54,861 nucleotides of DNA from Cecembia lonarensis LW9 (GCF_000298295.1 NZ_AMGM01000024.1:1-54861), one strand, 5' to 3'; counted from the stretch's first letter, positions 9,083-17,943 are shown. Program-made: numbers and translations. The notes: a model not told the origin generated them from the sequence alone.

Positions 9083-9445
9083 ATGAAATCAAATGGCAGA
9101 CATAACAACAATTGGAAACAACGGGCCACACTGGCTTTAGTAATGTTTTTCTGTGTGTTGATTTCAAGTGCAGAGTACCTTACCCTTTTGCAACAGGAAG
9201 TTGAGCATCAAAAGGAAATCAAGGAATTACCTGAAAGTCAAACAGAAACTGAAACTTTTTTCAATATTGCCGTAGATGCGGTAGTTCCTTTTGTTACAGT
9301 TTTGGGACAGCAGGTTTTCCACCTTATTTATGAAACTTTTAAATTTGAAAAGCCTGAAACAGGATTTCAAAACATTAGCTTTCCAAGTACCTTACCCTTT
9401 TGGGAGATTCTCTTGGAGCGGATCATTTCGACCAACGCTCCCTAA
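9083..9445 (+). CDS. Hypothetical single-pass membrane protein
   Basis: From ATG 9083 the protein has 120 residues. A basic N-terminus (KSNGRHNNNWKQR) precedes one hydrophobic segment (residues about 14-32), then a Glu/Gln-rich helix and a C-terminal part with amphipathic aromatic stretches. I do not recognise the family. It sits between udk and secDF on the same strand, 87 bases before secDF. A link to Sec export is only suggested by position. Confidence 0.65.
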   Translation: MKSNGRHNNNWKQRATLALVMFFCVLISSAEYLTLLQQEVEHQKEIKELPESQTETETFFNIAVDAVVPFVTVLGQQVFHLIYETFKFEKPETGFQNISFPSTLPFWEILLERIISTNAP

Positions 9446-9532
9446 GTCTGTTTTTTTACTCCATTTGCTTTTGGCTTTTATTGCCAGTGATGATTCATTC
9501 TATTCAATTAAAATCAATTAAACTTAAATATC

Positions 9533-12487
9533 ATGCGTAACAAAGGTGTCGTAGTGTTTCTGACGGTAATCATTACAGCATTGTGTCTGTATTACCTTTC
9601 ATTTACACTTGTATCAAACAAAGTTGAGGGCCAAGCCACGGCCTTTGCCACTGATGAGGTGGGCAATGTGGATTTTGACATGAAACAAAGGTACCTGGAT
9701 TCTATTTACAGGGAGCCGGTGTATAATTTTCTTGGTGCAAAATTCACTTACAAAGAAATCAAAGAAACGGAGTTAGGGCTAGGTCTTGACCTTCAAGGTG
9801 GTATGCACGTAACCTTAGAAGTGTCTCCAGTGGAAATAGTAAGAGGACTTTCAGGAAACAGCAAGGATGCTGCTTTCAACACAGCCTTGGATCAGGCCAC
9901 GGAAGCTGCCAAAACTACCAATGAAAAGTTTGTCAACCTTTTCTATTCTGCCTGGCAACAAAGTGCTTCCGGTAGAAAGTTAAGCGAGATATTTGCTACA
10001 GCAGCCAATAGAGGTAGAATCTCTTTAGAAACTTCTGATGCGGATATTCTCAAAATCATTGACACTGAAGTAGAAAATGCCATTGACCGATCTTTCAATA
10101 TCTTGAGAACCAGGGTTGATAGATTTGGTACTTCTCAGCCAAATATCCAAAGAATCCAGGGTACAGGTAGGATTCAGATTGAACTTCCTGGTGTAAGTAA
10201 TGCTGAAAGGGTTAGAAACCTATTGCAGGGGGTTGCTAAGCTTCAGTTTTGGGAAGTGGCCGAACTGAATGAGTTTTTTGCTGAATTGGAGGATGTCAAC
10301 CGTCTATTGGTAGAAGAGGCAAGGGCTGCAAAGGGTCAGCCTGCTGAAGCTACAGAGGAAGGTGAAGTGGATGAAGCCACTGATTTGGAAAGACAGCTGG
10401 CTGAAGGTACTTTGGATGATGTTTCAACTGAAATCTCCCCTTTATTTTCACTAACTAAAGGTCAGGGCCTGATTTATGAAATCAGGGATACAGTTGCCAT
10501 TAATAGAATTATGGCCAGAGAAGATGTGAGGTCTCTTTTGCCAAGAAATGTGAAATTCCTATGGTCTGTGAAGCCTCAGGTGGTGGACAATATGGAATTA
10601 TTGGAATTGTTTGCCATACGATTTAATAGAGCAAGCGATCAGGCTCCGTTGGAAGGTGATGTGATTACTGATGCCAGACAAACCTTGGACCAAACTTCCA
10701 GACCTGCGGTAAGCATGCAGATGAATGCAGAAGGTGCCAGAAAGTGGAGAAAACTTACTTCTGAGAATATTGGAAGAAGGATTGCAGTGGTGTTGGATGA
10801 TTTTGTGTACACCGCTCCTGTGGTACAAAGTGAGATCCCTTCCGGACAATCTGAAATCACCGGTAACTTTAGCATTGAAGAAGCCAAGGATTTGGCCAAT
10901 ATCCTGAAGTCAGGATCCTTGCCAGCACCAACCAAAATCGTGGAAGAGGCCATCATTGGACCAACTCTTGGTAAAGAAGCCCAAAGACAAGGTATCATTT
11001 CCATGTTGGCCGGTTTGATTTTGGTGGTTATGTTTATGATCGCTTATTATTCAGAAGGTGGATTTGTAGCCATTTCAGCATTGGTGTTCAACATTTTCTT
11101 CATATTAGGTATTCTTGCTCAGCTTGGTGCGGCTTTGACATTGCCGGGTATTGCAGGTATTGTGTTGACCATAGGTATGTCCATTGATGCCAACGTGCTG
11201 ATATTTGAACGGATAAAGGAGGAGCTCAGGAACGGTTCAGGCCTGATGGCAGCCATCAGTGAAGGGTATAACAAAGCTTTCTCTGCCATTCTAGACTCCA
11301 ATGTGACCACTTTCCTTACCGGTGCCATATTGTACGCTTTGGGTCAAGGACCTGTGAAAGGCTTCGCTATTGTATTGATGATTGGTATCGCTTCTTCTTT
11401 CTTCTCTGCGGTATTCATTACCAGAGTAATTGTAACCTGGATGACCAAGAAGGGAGACAGAAGTAAAATTTCCTTTGCTACACCTTTCGCAAAGAATGTA
11501 ATGGGTCAATTGAATATTGACTTCTTAAGTAAGAGGAAAGTTGCTTATTTGATCTCAACCGGGATCATTATTGTAGGCTTGGCCATAGCTGCAGTGAATG
11601 GTTTGAAATTTGGTGTAGACTTTACAGGAGGTAGATCCTATATCGTTCAATTTGCTCAGCCGGTTACGGCAACCGATCTAAAAGTTGGTCTGGATGGCGA
11701 GTTTGATGGCTCAGTTGAAGTGAAAACTTACGGTGCCAACAATGTTATGAAAGTAACCACTTCTTATCTGATCAATGAAGATGATGATGCGTCCAATGCC
11801 GAGGTGGAAAGAAGGGTGATAGAAGGCATTGCTTCTGTGACAGGTCTGAGCTTTAGTACAGATGTAACCAACCTTTCTGATACAGAATTTGCCATCACTG
11901 GGTCCTCCAAAGTTGGTGCTACGGTAGCTGATGATATCAAGAAGTCATCCGCTGAAGCGATGTTCTTTGCTTTGGTTGCGATTTTCTTGTACATCTTGTT
12001 GAGGTTCCGTAAGTGGCAGTTTTCTTTGGGATCTATCATCGCCTTGGTGCACGATGTGTTCTTTGTAATTGCGGCATTCTCGATCGCTTCAGCCTTGGGT
12101 GCTACCTTTGAAATTGACCAGGTATTCATCGCAGCGGTATTGACCGTAGTTGGTTATTCCATTAACGATACTGTGATTGTATTTGACCGTATACGGGAAA
12201 ACATCGAAAACCGTGGCACTTCCAAATTGGTGAAGATGTTTAATGATGCCATCAATCAGACCATGGCCAGAACTTTGATTACTTCTGCTACTACACTAAT
12301 TGTGGTCTTGGTACTATTGATTTTCGGCGGTGAGGTATTGAGAGGCTTCTCTTTTGCCTTGTTGATTGGTGTCTTGGTCGGTACCTATTCATCTATCTAT
12401 ATTGCTACTCCTGTAGTTGTAGATTTAATGAAGAGAGAACTGGCAGCTGAGGCAGCTCAGGAAGCAACTGGTAAAAAGGCCGTTTAA
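9533..12487 (+). CDS. secDF: SecDF protein-export membrane fusion protein
   Basis: SecD and SecF, fused in this lineage, use the proton gradient to help SecYEG pull proteins across the inner membrane. In 984 residues the SecD half starts with one membrane helix, shows GLGLDLQGGMHVTLEV (about residues 81-96), a periplasmic region with an acidic low-complexity insert (about residues 265-300), and a membrane part with GIVLTIGMSIDANVLIFERI. The SecF half begins about residue 665, with FGVDFTGGRSYIVQF and GYSINDTVIVFDRIRENI. Both halves keep the Asp-containing membrane motifs. A strong terminator follows, and secDF is probably the last gene of its unit. Confidence 0.97.
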   Translation: MRNKGVVVFLTVIITALCLYYLSFTLVSNKVEGQATAFATDEVGNVDFDMKQRYLDSIYREPVYNFLGAKFTYKEIKETELGLGLDLQGGMHVTLEVSPVEIVRGLSGNSKDAAFNTALDQATEAAKTTNEKFVNLFYSAWQQSASGRKLSEIFATAANRGRISLETSDADILKIIDTEVENAIDRSFNILRTRVDRFGTSQPNIQRIQGTGRIQIELPGVSNAERVRNLLQGVAKLQFWEVAELNEFFAELEDVNRLLVEEARAAKGQPAEATEEGEVDEATDLERQLAEGTLDDVSTEISPLFSLTKGQGLIYEIRDTVAINRIMAREDVRSLLPRNVKFLWSVKPQVVDNMELLELFAIRFNRASDQAPLEGDVITDARQTLDQTSRPAVSMQMNAEGARKWRKLTSENIGRRIAVVLDDFVYTAPVVQSEIPSGQSEITGNFSIEEAKDLANILKSGSLPAPTKIVEEAIIGPTLGKEAQRQGIISMLAGLILVVMFMIAYYSEGGFVAISALVFNIFFILGILAQLGAALTLPGIAGIVLTIGMSIDANVLIFERIKEELRNGSGLMAAISEGYNKAFSAILDSNVTTFLTGAILYALGQGPVKGFAIVLMIGIASSFFSAVFITRVIVTWMTKKGDRSKISFATPFAKNVMGQLNIDFLSKRKVAYLISTGIIIVGLAIAAVNGLKFGVDFTGGRSYIVQFAQPVTATDLKVGLDGEFDGSVEVKTYGANNVMKVTTSYLINEDDDASNAEVERRVIEGIASVTGLSFSTDVTNLSDTEFAITGSSKVGATVADDIKKSSAEAMFFALVAIFLYILLRFRKWQFSLGSIIALVHDVFFVIAAFSIASALGATFEIDQVFIAAVLTVVGYSINDTVIVFDRIRENIENRGTSKLVKMFNDAINQTMARTLITSATTLIVVLVLLIFGGEVLRGFSFALLIGVLVGTYSSIYIATPVVVDLMKRELAAEAAQEATGKKAV

Positions 12488-12550
12488 TCAATAATTTCAT
12501 ATAGAATTTAAAGCTTGGTGTGCTTTTCAGTGGAAAAAGTTCAAGCTTAT

Positions 12551-12590
12551 AACCAAAAACTCCCTGTACAGGGATTTTTTGGTTTTTTTA
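12551..12590 (+). terminator. Strong terminator after secDF
   Basis: A long stem forms: AACCAAAAA pairs with TTTTTTGGTT, with an inner TCCC/GGGA around TGTACA. A T-rich tail follows. It lies about 64 bases after the secDF stop. Confidence 0.85.
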
Positions 12591-12597
12591 TACTACC

Positions 12598-12605
12598 TAC
12601 CTTTG
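12598..12605 (+). promoter_or_regulatory. Candidate -7 box (TACCTTTG) for the membrane-protein/two-component region
   Basis: This is an exact TAnnTTTG match 19 bases before the ATG at 12625 and directly after the secDF terminator. A TTGG about 15-16 bases upstream could serve as the -33 element. Confidence 0.4.
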
Positions 12606-12624
12606 TAAAGCTTATTCAATATTA

Positions 12625-13299
12625 ATGTTTGGTAGTTTTTATCTTTTTGTCATTGCTGTTGGTTTTCTGTTTTCTCTTTTTCCTTTGAGGAAAAGTAAAG
12701 GGTTAGAATCCACTGCCCAAAATGTGATCATAGGCATTTTGTTTCTTGCTTTGCTGATGGAATTAGCTGGGGCATTTACAGCCGCAAGGGGGATTAATAA
12801 TTCCCTCTTGTACAATATAGGTTGGGTATATGCTGAATCTTTATTGCTTATTTTCTATCTGAGTCTTCTTGAAGTCAATCAGAAATTCAGAAGAAAAATT
12901 GTTTGGATATGTTTGGGCATAGTATGCTGGGGCTTGGTCAATGCTTTGTTTTTTCAATCTATTGACACCGTTTTTCAATATTTCACCTTCCTACCTTTTG
13001 CCTTATTGATTGTTTTTTTGGTGTTAAGGTTTCTGATCCATTTGATACAGATGAAAACTTATGCAGACAGGGATTTGATTCAATTGCCCCATTTTTGGAT
13101 TTCTTGGGCCATATTGCTGTTTTATTTTGAAGCCATATTGTTGTTTGGGACTTATCAGTTCCATCCGGTTTTTGTCCTGGATCATGTACATTTATTATTC
13201 ACCATCAATCAGTTGGTAGCAGGCTTGATGTATCTGGTGTTTGGTTTGGCTTTTATGTTGCCCTGGCTTTACAGGAGGAGCTTTACTATTATTGAATAA
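12625..13299 (+). CDS. Putative 7-TM membrane protein, paralogue 1 of 3
   Basis: The 224 residues contain about seven hydrophobic helices and very short loops. I do not recognise a named family. It shares a pattern with the genes at 13399 and 14557: ARGINNSLLYN followed by a helix with Glu, a PHFWISWAILLFYFE-like helix, and GLMYLVFGLAFMLPWLYR at the C-terminus ending in basic residues. The three are therefore paralogues. All lie upstream of a histidine kinase/response regulator pair on the same strand, so a sensory or signal-coupling role is possible but is inference. A TAnnTTTG box lies just upstream. Confidence 0.75.
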   Translation: MFGSFYLFVIAVGFLFSLFPLRKSKGLESTAQNVIIGILFLALLMELAGAFTAARGINNSLLYNIGWVYAESLLLIFYLSLLEVNQKFRRKIVWICLGIVCWGLVNALFFQSIDTVFQYFTFLPFALLIVFLVLRFLIHLIQMKTYADRDLIQLPHFWISWAILLFYFEAILLFGTYQFHPVFVLDHVHLLFTINQLVAGLMYLVFGLAFMLPWLYRRSFTIIE

Positions 13300-13398
13300 C
13301 CTTATTTCAGGTTAGAAAACCTTTTACCCAGCCAAATAATATCTTTTGTTTGCCAGGTATTTTTAGTGTAAAATTATCTGCATCAAAAGATAAATACT

Positions 13399-14079
13399 TT
13401 GAACTTGGGATTAGCCTGGACATTTTACAATTACATCCTTTTCTTGTCATTCGTAATTGGGGTATTCCCTTTTTTTACTTTGCAAGAAAATAAAAAAGAA
13501 CATAGGGTTTTGTTTACTGTGATTTTTTTGGGCATGCTCACCGAAGCTATTGGAAGGTATTATGGGGCTAGGGGAATATATAATTCCTGGATATTTAACT
13601 TTGGCTTTTTATACTTGGAAACCATTGTGATTTGGTATTATTTCTTGACCGTATTCCGGAAGGGGCATTATCAAAAGATATTCATTGTGGGAATTGTGTT
13701 ATTTTCTATTTGGTTTATTTTCAACTCCTTCTTTTTACAGGGTTTTTGGGAAACTTTTCAAAGCTATACTGTCATTATTTCATCCCTGTCGATCATCTTA
13801 TGCTGCCTTTGGTTTTTTTATGCCATTTTAGTTAAGAATTGGTTGAATGGCAAAAGCTTGCTTTGGATTCCGTCTTTTTGGGTGGTCTGCTTTTTGTTTT
13901 TCTTTTATACTGCCTCTTTTATGTATTTTGCTTCTTTCGGTTATTTGATTGGTTTGGATAGGAATTTGATATTTATATTAGGCTCTATACTAAGAACCTT
14001 AAGTGGCTTGATGTATTTGGTCATGGGTTTGGCTTATCTTTTACCTTATTTCCAAAAAAAGTTTTTCTTAGCCCCTTAA
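13399..14079 (+). CDS. Putative 7-TM membrane protein, paralogue 2 of 3
   Basis: The 226 residues form about seven helices in the same layout as paralogue 1. Shared signatures are ARGIYNSWIFN, a WIPSFWVVCFLFFFY-type helix and SGLMYLVMGLAYLLPYF near the end. The first in-frame ATG comes after helix 1, so a TTG at 13399 is the best start; it places helix 1 where the paralogues have theirs. Codon use is as AT-rich as in its neighbours. Function is unknown. Confidence 0.68.
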   Translation: MNLGLAWTFYNYILFLSFVIGVFPFFTLQENKKEHRVLFTVIFLGMLTEAIGRYYGARGIYNSWIFNFGFLYLETIVIWYYFLTVFRKGHYQKIFIVGIVLFSIWFIFNSFFLQGFWETFQSYTVIISSLSIILCCLWFFYAILVKNWLNGKSLLWIPSFWVVCFLFFFYTASFMYFASFGYLIGLDRNLIFILGSILRTLSGLMYLVMGLAYLLPYFQKKFFLAP

Positions 14080-14136
14080 AAGCATTAAATTAGGAATTAT
14101 AATTCTTTGATATTATAAACTTTTAAAATGTAAGCC

Positions 14137-14547
14137 ATGAATCGAGATGATTTAAAAAAATTTGTAAAGCCTTATCGTGAAACTATTCAGGTTGGAGAAC
14201 CAGGTCGAGATGAGCAAGGAAGGGCCATTAAAGAGCAGTCCCAATGGGTATTTTTTGATAGGGCAACCATTGAAAAACTATTAAGAATGACAGATGCCAA
14301 TAAGGGGGGTATAAAAGTTTATTTTGGGCAATATGATAGGGAAAATCTTTATTTAGTTCCACAGGACAGAAGGGATAGAGAGCAATACATCGGAAAAATT
14401 TCAGTGGCCCTCTCTGCAGCCAATGAAGAGCAAAATGGTATTTTTGATGTCTTTTTGAACTCAGAGGGTCAAAGAAGTGATGCTAATTCCATTGAAAATG
14501 GAGGTATGCTTTGCCCTCCTTATTGTGAGCCTCCTATAAATACTTAA
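14137..14547 (+). CDS. Hypothetical soluble protein with C-terminal CPPYC motif
   Basis: This 136-residue protein is hydrophilic with no signal peptide or membrane helix. The N-terminus is charged (NRDDLKKFVKPYRETIQVG). The middle has VFFDRATIEKLLRMTD, then GGIKVYFGQYD and YIGKISVALSA. The C-terminus ends GGMLCPPYCEPP, with two Cys four residues apart that could bind a metal or form a disulfide. I do not recognise a characterised family. It lies between paralogues 2 and 3 of the membrane proteins, only 9 bases before the third, which suggests it is part of the same unit. Confidence 0.72.
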   Translation: MNRDDLKKFVKPYRETIQVGEPGRDEQGRAIKEQSQWVFFDRATIEKLLRMTDANKGGIKVYFGQYDRENLYLVPQDRRDREQYIGKISVALSAANEEQNGIFDVFLNSEGQRSDANSIENGGMLCPPYCEPPINT

Positions 14548-14556
14548 TTTATTTCC

Positions 14557-15234
14557 ATGTGGTCGTGGTATTTCATTTTAGTTTCCATTGCGGCGCTCGG
14601 AAGTATGACACTACTTTTCTTTGATTTGGGCCCGTTCAAAAAATTACATCGTATCATCCTATTGATTCTGATCCTTGTAGCTATTGTGGAAAACCTTGGC
14701 TTCTATTTGGCAACTAATGGTAAGCCAAATTTAGTTTACTATAATGCCATCTTTGTATATACATTGCCCATTTTATATTTATATTTTTTCAAAGAAATAT
14801 TCCAACAGGGAAGTGTGAAAAATGCATTTATAATGTTAGGCGTTTTATTTTTGTTATTTGGGACCGTCAAATCTCTTTTTTTTACTTCTATTCTAGAGTT
14901 TCATCATAATTCCTATATTCTTGGTTCTATGATAATTCTTGGCTGTTGTTTTTATTTTTTTTATGGCCTCATCAGTAAGAATATGTTTATCGAAATAAAC
15001 CTTTTAAGATTTCCTGTTTTTTGGGTAGTCACCTTTCTGCTATTTTTTTATTCCAGCTCGATATTAAATTTTGCTTCCATAAGATATGTCACCACTACTA
15101 ATTTTGAATTAATGAGAATGATGCAAAACATCATTAATGCTTTAGGAGCTTTTATGTATTTGGTTTTTGCCATTAGTTTTTATCTGCCCTTGATTAAAAA
15201 TAAAAAGACCAAAATCAGCAGCAATCTGAGTTGA
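14557..15234 (+). CDS. Putative 7-TM membrane protein, paralogue 3 of 3
   Basis: A 225-residue protein of about seven helices, the most divergent of the three. The paralogue signatures remain: TNGKPNLVYYN in place of ARGxxNSxxxN, RFPVFWVVTFLLFFYSSS, and GAFMYLVFAISFYLPLI followed by a Lys-rich tail. It is 68 bases upstream of the histidine kinase gene. The loop acid seen in paralogues 1 and 2 (Y/L-x-E after the N-x-x-x-N motif) is replaced by Leu-Pro here, so the copies may have specialised. Function is unknown. Confidence 0.72.
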   Translation: MWSWYFILVSIAALGSMTLLFFDLGPFKKLHRIILLILILVAIVENLGFYLATNGKPNLVYYNAIFVYTLPILYLYFFKEIFQQGSVKNAFIMLGVLFLLFGTVKSLFFTSILEFHHNSYILGSMIILGCCFYFFYGLISKNMFIEINLLRFPVFWVVTFLLFFYSSSILNFASIRYVTTTNFELMRMMQNIINALGAFMYLVFAISFYLPLIKNKKTKISSNLS

Positions 15235-15302
15235 TTTGTTAGGATAAGTAGTGTCAAAATGTGTACTTTTAGTCAAATCATCCAATTATAGGTTTCTTTG
15301 GC

Positions 15303-16067
15303 ATGGATAATTCTGGAACGGAAGTTTTCTACATCGTTTTATTGGGATTTGTATTGATGTTGTTGATGGGCTCATTTATTGTGACCATGGTGATAGTACA
15401 TCGTCAAAAGCAGCTACAAAATCAACAAAAATTGGCGGCAGTGAGGGCAGAATACGAGAAAACCATCATCAATGCCGAGAAAGAAATCAGGGAAAACACC
15501 CTTACCCACGTAGGGCGGGAACTCCACGACAATATTGGCCAACTCCTTTCTTTGGCTAAAATGAATTTGGCCAGTTCCAAACCCGAAAAAGTATCAGAGG
15601 GAAAGTCCATGCTTAACCAAATTATCAAAGAAGTGAGGGGACTGTCCAAATCTTTAAACCTGGATTGGGTAGAATCCATCACTTTGGAGGATTTTATACA
15701 AAATGAGTTAGCCAAGTTGAAGAGTGCTGCCTTTTGTCAAACACAATTCGAAAAAAAAGGAGACGAAATCCAATTGGACAAAGACAAAAAAATCATCCTG
15801 ATCAGGACCATTCAGGAGTGCCTGAACAATGCCATCAAACATGCCCAACCCAAAAGTATTTCCTTTCATTTGGAGACAAGACCGGAACACTTGATAATTT
15901 GTATAAAAGATGACGGAGTAGGTTTTGACACTTCACAGGTAAGTAATGGTTCAGGGATGTATAACCTGAAGAACCGCATGCTTGCCATAGAAGGTGAATT
16001 TGATATACAATCAGCGCTTGGAAAAGGTACAGAAATCAAACTCTCCTTGCCAATATCGAATCCTTGA
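15303..16067 (+). CDS. Sensor histidine kinase, NarL/LiaS-type (HisKA_3)
   Basis: The 254-residue kinase has a single membrane helix (residues about 9-32) and only a few residues outside the membrane. A coiled coil follows, then the HisKA_3 box with phospho-acceptor His75 in GRELHDNIGQLL. The HATPase_c domain has ECLNNAIKHA (N box), DDGVGFD (G1) and GSGMYNLKNRM (G2). With no sensor domain, the signal must come through the membrane segment or a partner, and the three multi-pass proteins upstream are candidates. The cognate regulator follows after 38 bases. Confidence 0.94.
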   Translation: MDNSGTEVFYIVLLGFVLMLLMGSFIVTMVIVHRQKQLQNQQKLAAVRAEYEKTIINAEKEIRENTLTHVGRELHDNIGQLLSLAKMNLASSKPEKVSEGKSMLNQIIKEVRGLSKSLNLDWVESITLEDFIQNELAKLKSAAFCQTQFEKKGDEIQLDKDKKIILIRTIQECLNNAIKHAQPKSISFHLETRPEHLIICIKDDGVGFDTSQVSNGSGMYNLKNRMLAIEGEFDIQSALGKGTEIKLSLPISNP

Positions 16068-16105
16068 CTTATATTTTGTTTCTGAAATCTATCACCCAAA
16101 CTTAG

Positions 16106-16732
16106 ATGATCCATATTGCACTGGCGGATGACCACAAGATGTTTGCAAAAGGCATAGAAAGTCTTTTGGAGGAGGAAGATGATTTTGTCATCAAGGGAGT
16201 CTTTAATAATGGTGTGGAACTGATGGATTTTTTGAAAAATAAAGCAGTGGATGTGGTGCTAACTGATATGAATATGCCACAGATGGATGGTATGGGGGTA
16301 GTGGCTGCGATAAAGAAAACCATACCTGACACCAAGGTAATTGTGCTTTCTATGTATGATGATAAAGAAATCTACGAGAAATGCATAAAGCTCGGTGCTG
16401 ATGCCTATGTATTAAAAGGCTCAGACCCTGATGAATTGATTTATACCATTAGGGAAGTGTATGAAGGAAGTTATATTCAAGGCTTCCAAAAATTACTTTT
16501 TCAACAGGATGACGGAAAATACCCAGATCATTTCAAAGAGCGCTTTAAGCTATCCCGTAGAGAATTGGAAATTTTACGCTTGATCAAGGACGGCAACCTC
16601 AATAAGGAAATTGCCGATATCTTAAGCCTAAGCCAGCACACCGTTGAATCTCACCGCAAAAAAATACATCAAAAGCTTGGGGTGAGTTCTGCCGTAGAAC
16701 TGGTGAAAAAGGCTATAGAAATGAACCTTTGA
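16106..16732 (+). CDS. LuxR/NarL-family response regulator
   Basis: A 208-residue DNA-binding response regulator. The receiver domain has the acidic pocket (ALADDH), phospho-acceptor Asp54 in DVVLTDMNMPQMDG and the conserved Lys in YVLKGSDP. The C-terminal LuxR-type helix-turn-helix (about residues 144-205) reads LSRRELEILRLIKDG with NKEIADILSLSQHTVESHRK. It is the partner of the adjacent kinase. The stop is 4 bases from the convergent cysteine desulfurase stop, and a 7-bp inverted repeat spans both ends. Confidence 0.95.
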   Translation: MIHIALADDHKMFAKGIESLLEEEDDFVIKGVFNNGVELMDFLKNKAVDVVLTDMNMPQMDGMGVVAAIKKTIPDTKVIVLSMYDDKEIYEKCIKLGADAYVLKGSDPDELIYTIREVYEGSYIQGFQKLLFQQDDGKYPDHFKERFKLSRRELEILRLIKDGNLNKEIADILSLSQHTVESHRKKIHQKLGVSSAVELVKKAIEMNL

Positions 16733-16747
16733 ATGTTTATACATTCA
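16730..16747. repeat. 7-bp inverted repeat over convergent stops
   Basis: TGAATGT-TTAT-ACATTCA is a perfect inverted repeat that includes the response-regulator stop and the desulfurase stop. It may act as a weak two-way terminator. No T-run is present. Confidence 0.35.
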
Positions 16748-17879
16748 CAGTATACAATTCTTTCAACTTTTCCACGGTATAATCAACCTCTTCGGCAGTA
16801 TTGAACCTGCTGAAAGAAAACCTCACGGATTCTCTTTCGGGGTCATGTCCCAAAGCACGAAGCACATGTGAACCTACCGTGGCTCCACTGCTACAAGCCG
16901 AACCCCCAGAAGCAGAAATGCCATGCAGGTCAAGGTTGAACAAAAGCATACCCCTATTTTCTTCTGATGGGGGTAAACTTACGTTTAATACTGTATACAG
17001 GCTCTTTTTTAAGTCTGCAGATTTGCCATTGAATTCAATTCCGGGAATATTTTCCTTCAGCAATTCAATAAACCTACTTTTAAGGCTTTCAATGTGCTTT
17101 CTATGTCCGTCCATATCCTCATAAGCCAGTTCCAGGGCCTTGGCAATGCCTATGATTCCGATGACATTTTCAGTTCCACCCCGCATATTCCTTTCTTGGG
17201 CACCCCCGTGAATAAAGGGGTGTATTTTCTTATCCTTTTTCACATATAGGAAACCTGATCCTTTAGGGCCATGAAATTTATGGCCTCCGGCAACCAGGGA
17301 ATCAATGGGTAGGTTTTTTAAATCATGGGCATAATGCCCCATGGTCTGTACGGTATCTGAATGGAAAAATGCGCCGTAGGTTTTGGCCAATTCGCCGATG
17401 GTTTCAATATCGTTGATATTGCCAATTTCATTATTGGCATGCATTAATGATACAAATGAATTGGGATTGGCCTGAAGCAATGCTTCCAATTGCTGCAAGT
17501 CTACCTCCCCTTTGGGATTGACATCCAGCAAACTCAGTTTAATCTTTCCTTTTTTGGCACATTCCTCTAGGGTATGTAAAACTGCATGGTGCTCAATAGG
17601 GGAAGTAATGGCATGCTTGATGCCATAGGTTTCTATGCCACAAACAATGGCAGTATTGTCTGCTTCGGTTCCACCTGAGGTAAAAAATATTTCAGAAGGA
17701 GCAGCATTCAAAAGTTCTGCAACTTTCTTTCTTGCCTTTTCTATGGCCGAACGCACTTGTCTGCCATGGCTATGGACAGAGGAGGGGTTGCCATAATGCA
17801 ACTTCATATAAGGCAGCATGGCTTCGATCACCCGATCGTCCATGGCTGTTGTAGCGGCATTGTCAAAATAAACGCGCAT
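16737..17879 (-). CDS. Cysteine desulfurase, NifS/IscS family
   Basis: A PLP enzyme that takes sulfur from cysteine for Fe-S clusters and tRNA thiolation. From ATG 17879 it has 380 residues; a TTG two codons upstream is less likely. Motifs are YFDNAATTAMDD at the start, FTSGGTEADNTAI, HANNEIGNI, the PLP Lys in GGHKFHGPKGSGFLY and the sulfur-accepting Cys in GGSACSSGATVGSHVL. The short spacing around this Cys suggests a NifS-type enzyme. It lies downstream of glmM on the same strand, separated by a perfect 16-bp hairpin. Confidence 0.95.
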   Translation of the reverse strand: MRVYFDNAATTAMDDRVIEAMLPYMKLHYGNPSSVHSHGRQVRSAIEKARKKVAELLNAAPSEIFFTSGGTEADNTAIVCGIETYGIKHAITSPIEHHAVLHTLEECAKKGKIKLSLLDVNPKGEVDLQQLEALLQANPNSFVSLMHANNEIGNINDIETIGELAKTYGAFFHSDTVQTMGHYAHDLKNLPIDSLVAGGHKFHGPKGSGFLYVKKDKKIHPFIHGGAQERNMRGGTENVIGIIGIAKALELAYEDMDGHRKHIESLKSRFIELLKENIPGIEFNGKSADLKKSLYTVLNVSLPPSEENRGMLLFNLDLHGISASGGSACSSGATVGSHVLRALGHDPERESVRFSFSRFNTAEEVDYTVEKLKELYTVNV

Positions 17880-17908
17880 CTTCAAGTTATTTTGCTGGTT
17901 GTATAGGT

Positions 17909-17943
17909 AATCTTTTCCAAAGTTAAGAACTTTGGAAAAGATT
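17909..17943 (-). terminator. Perfect 16-bp hairpin between glmM and cysteine desulfurase
   Basis: AATCTTTTCCAAAGTT and its exact reverse complement are separated by 3 bases. It begins at the last base of the glmM stop. No T-run follows on the minus strand, so it may be a 3'-end or RNA-processing hairpin rather than a classic terminator. Confidence 0.5.
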
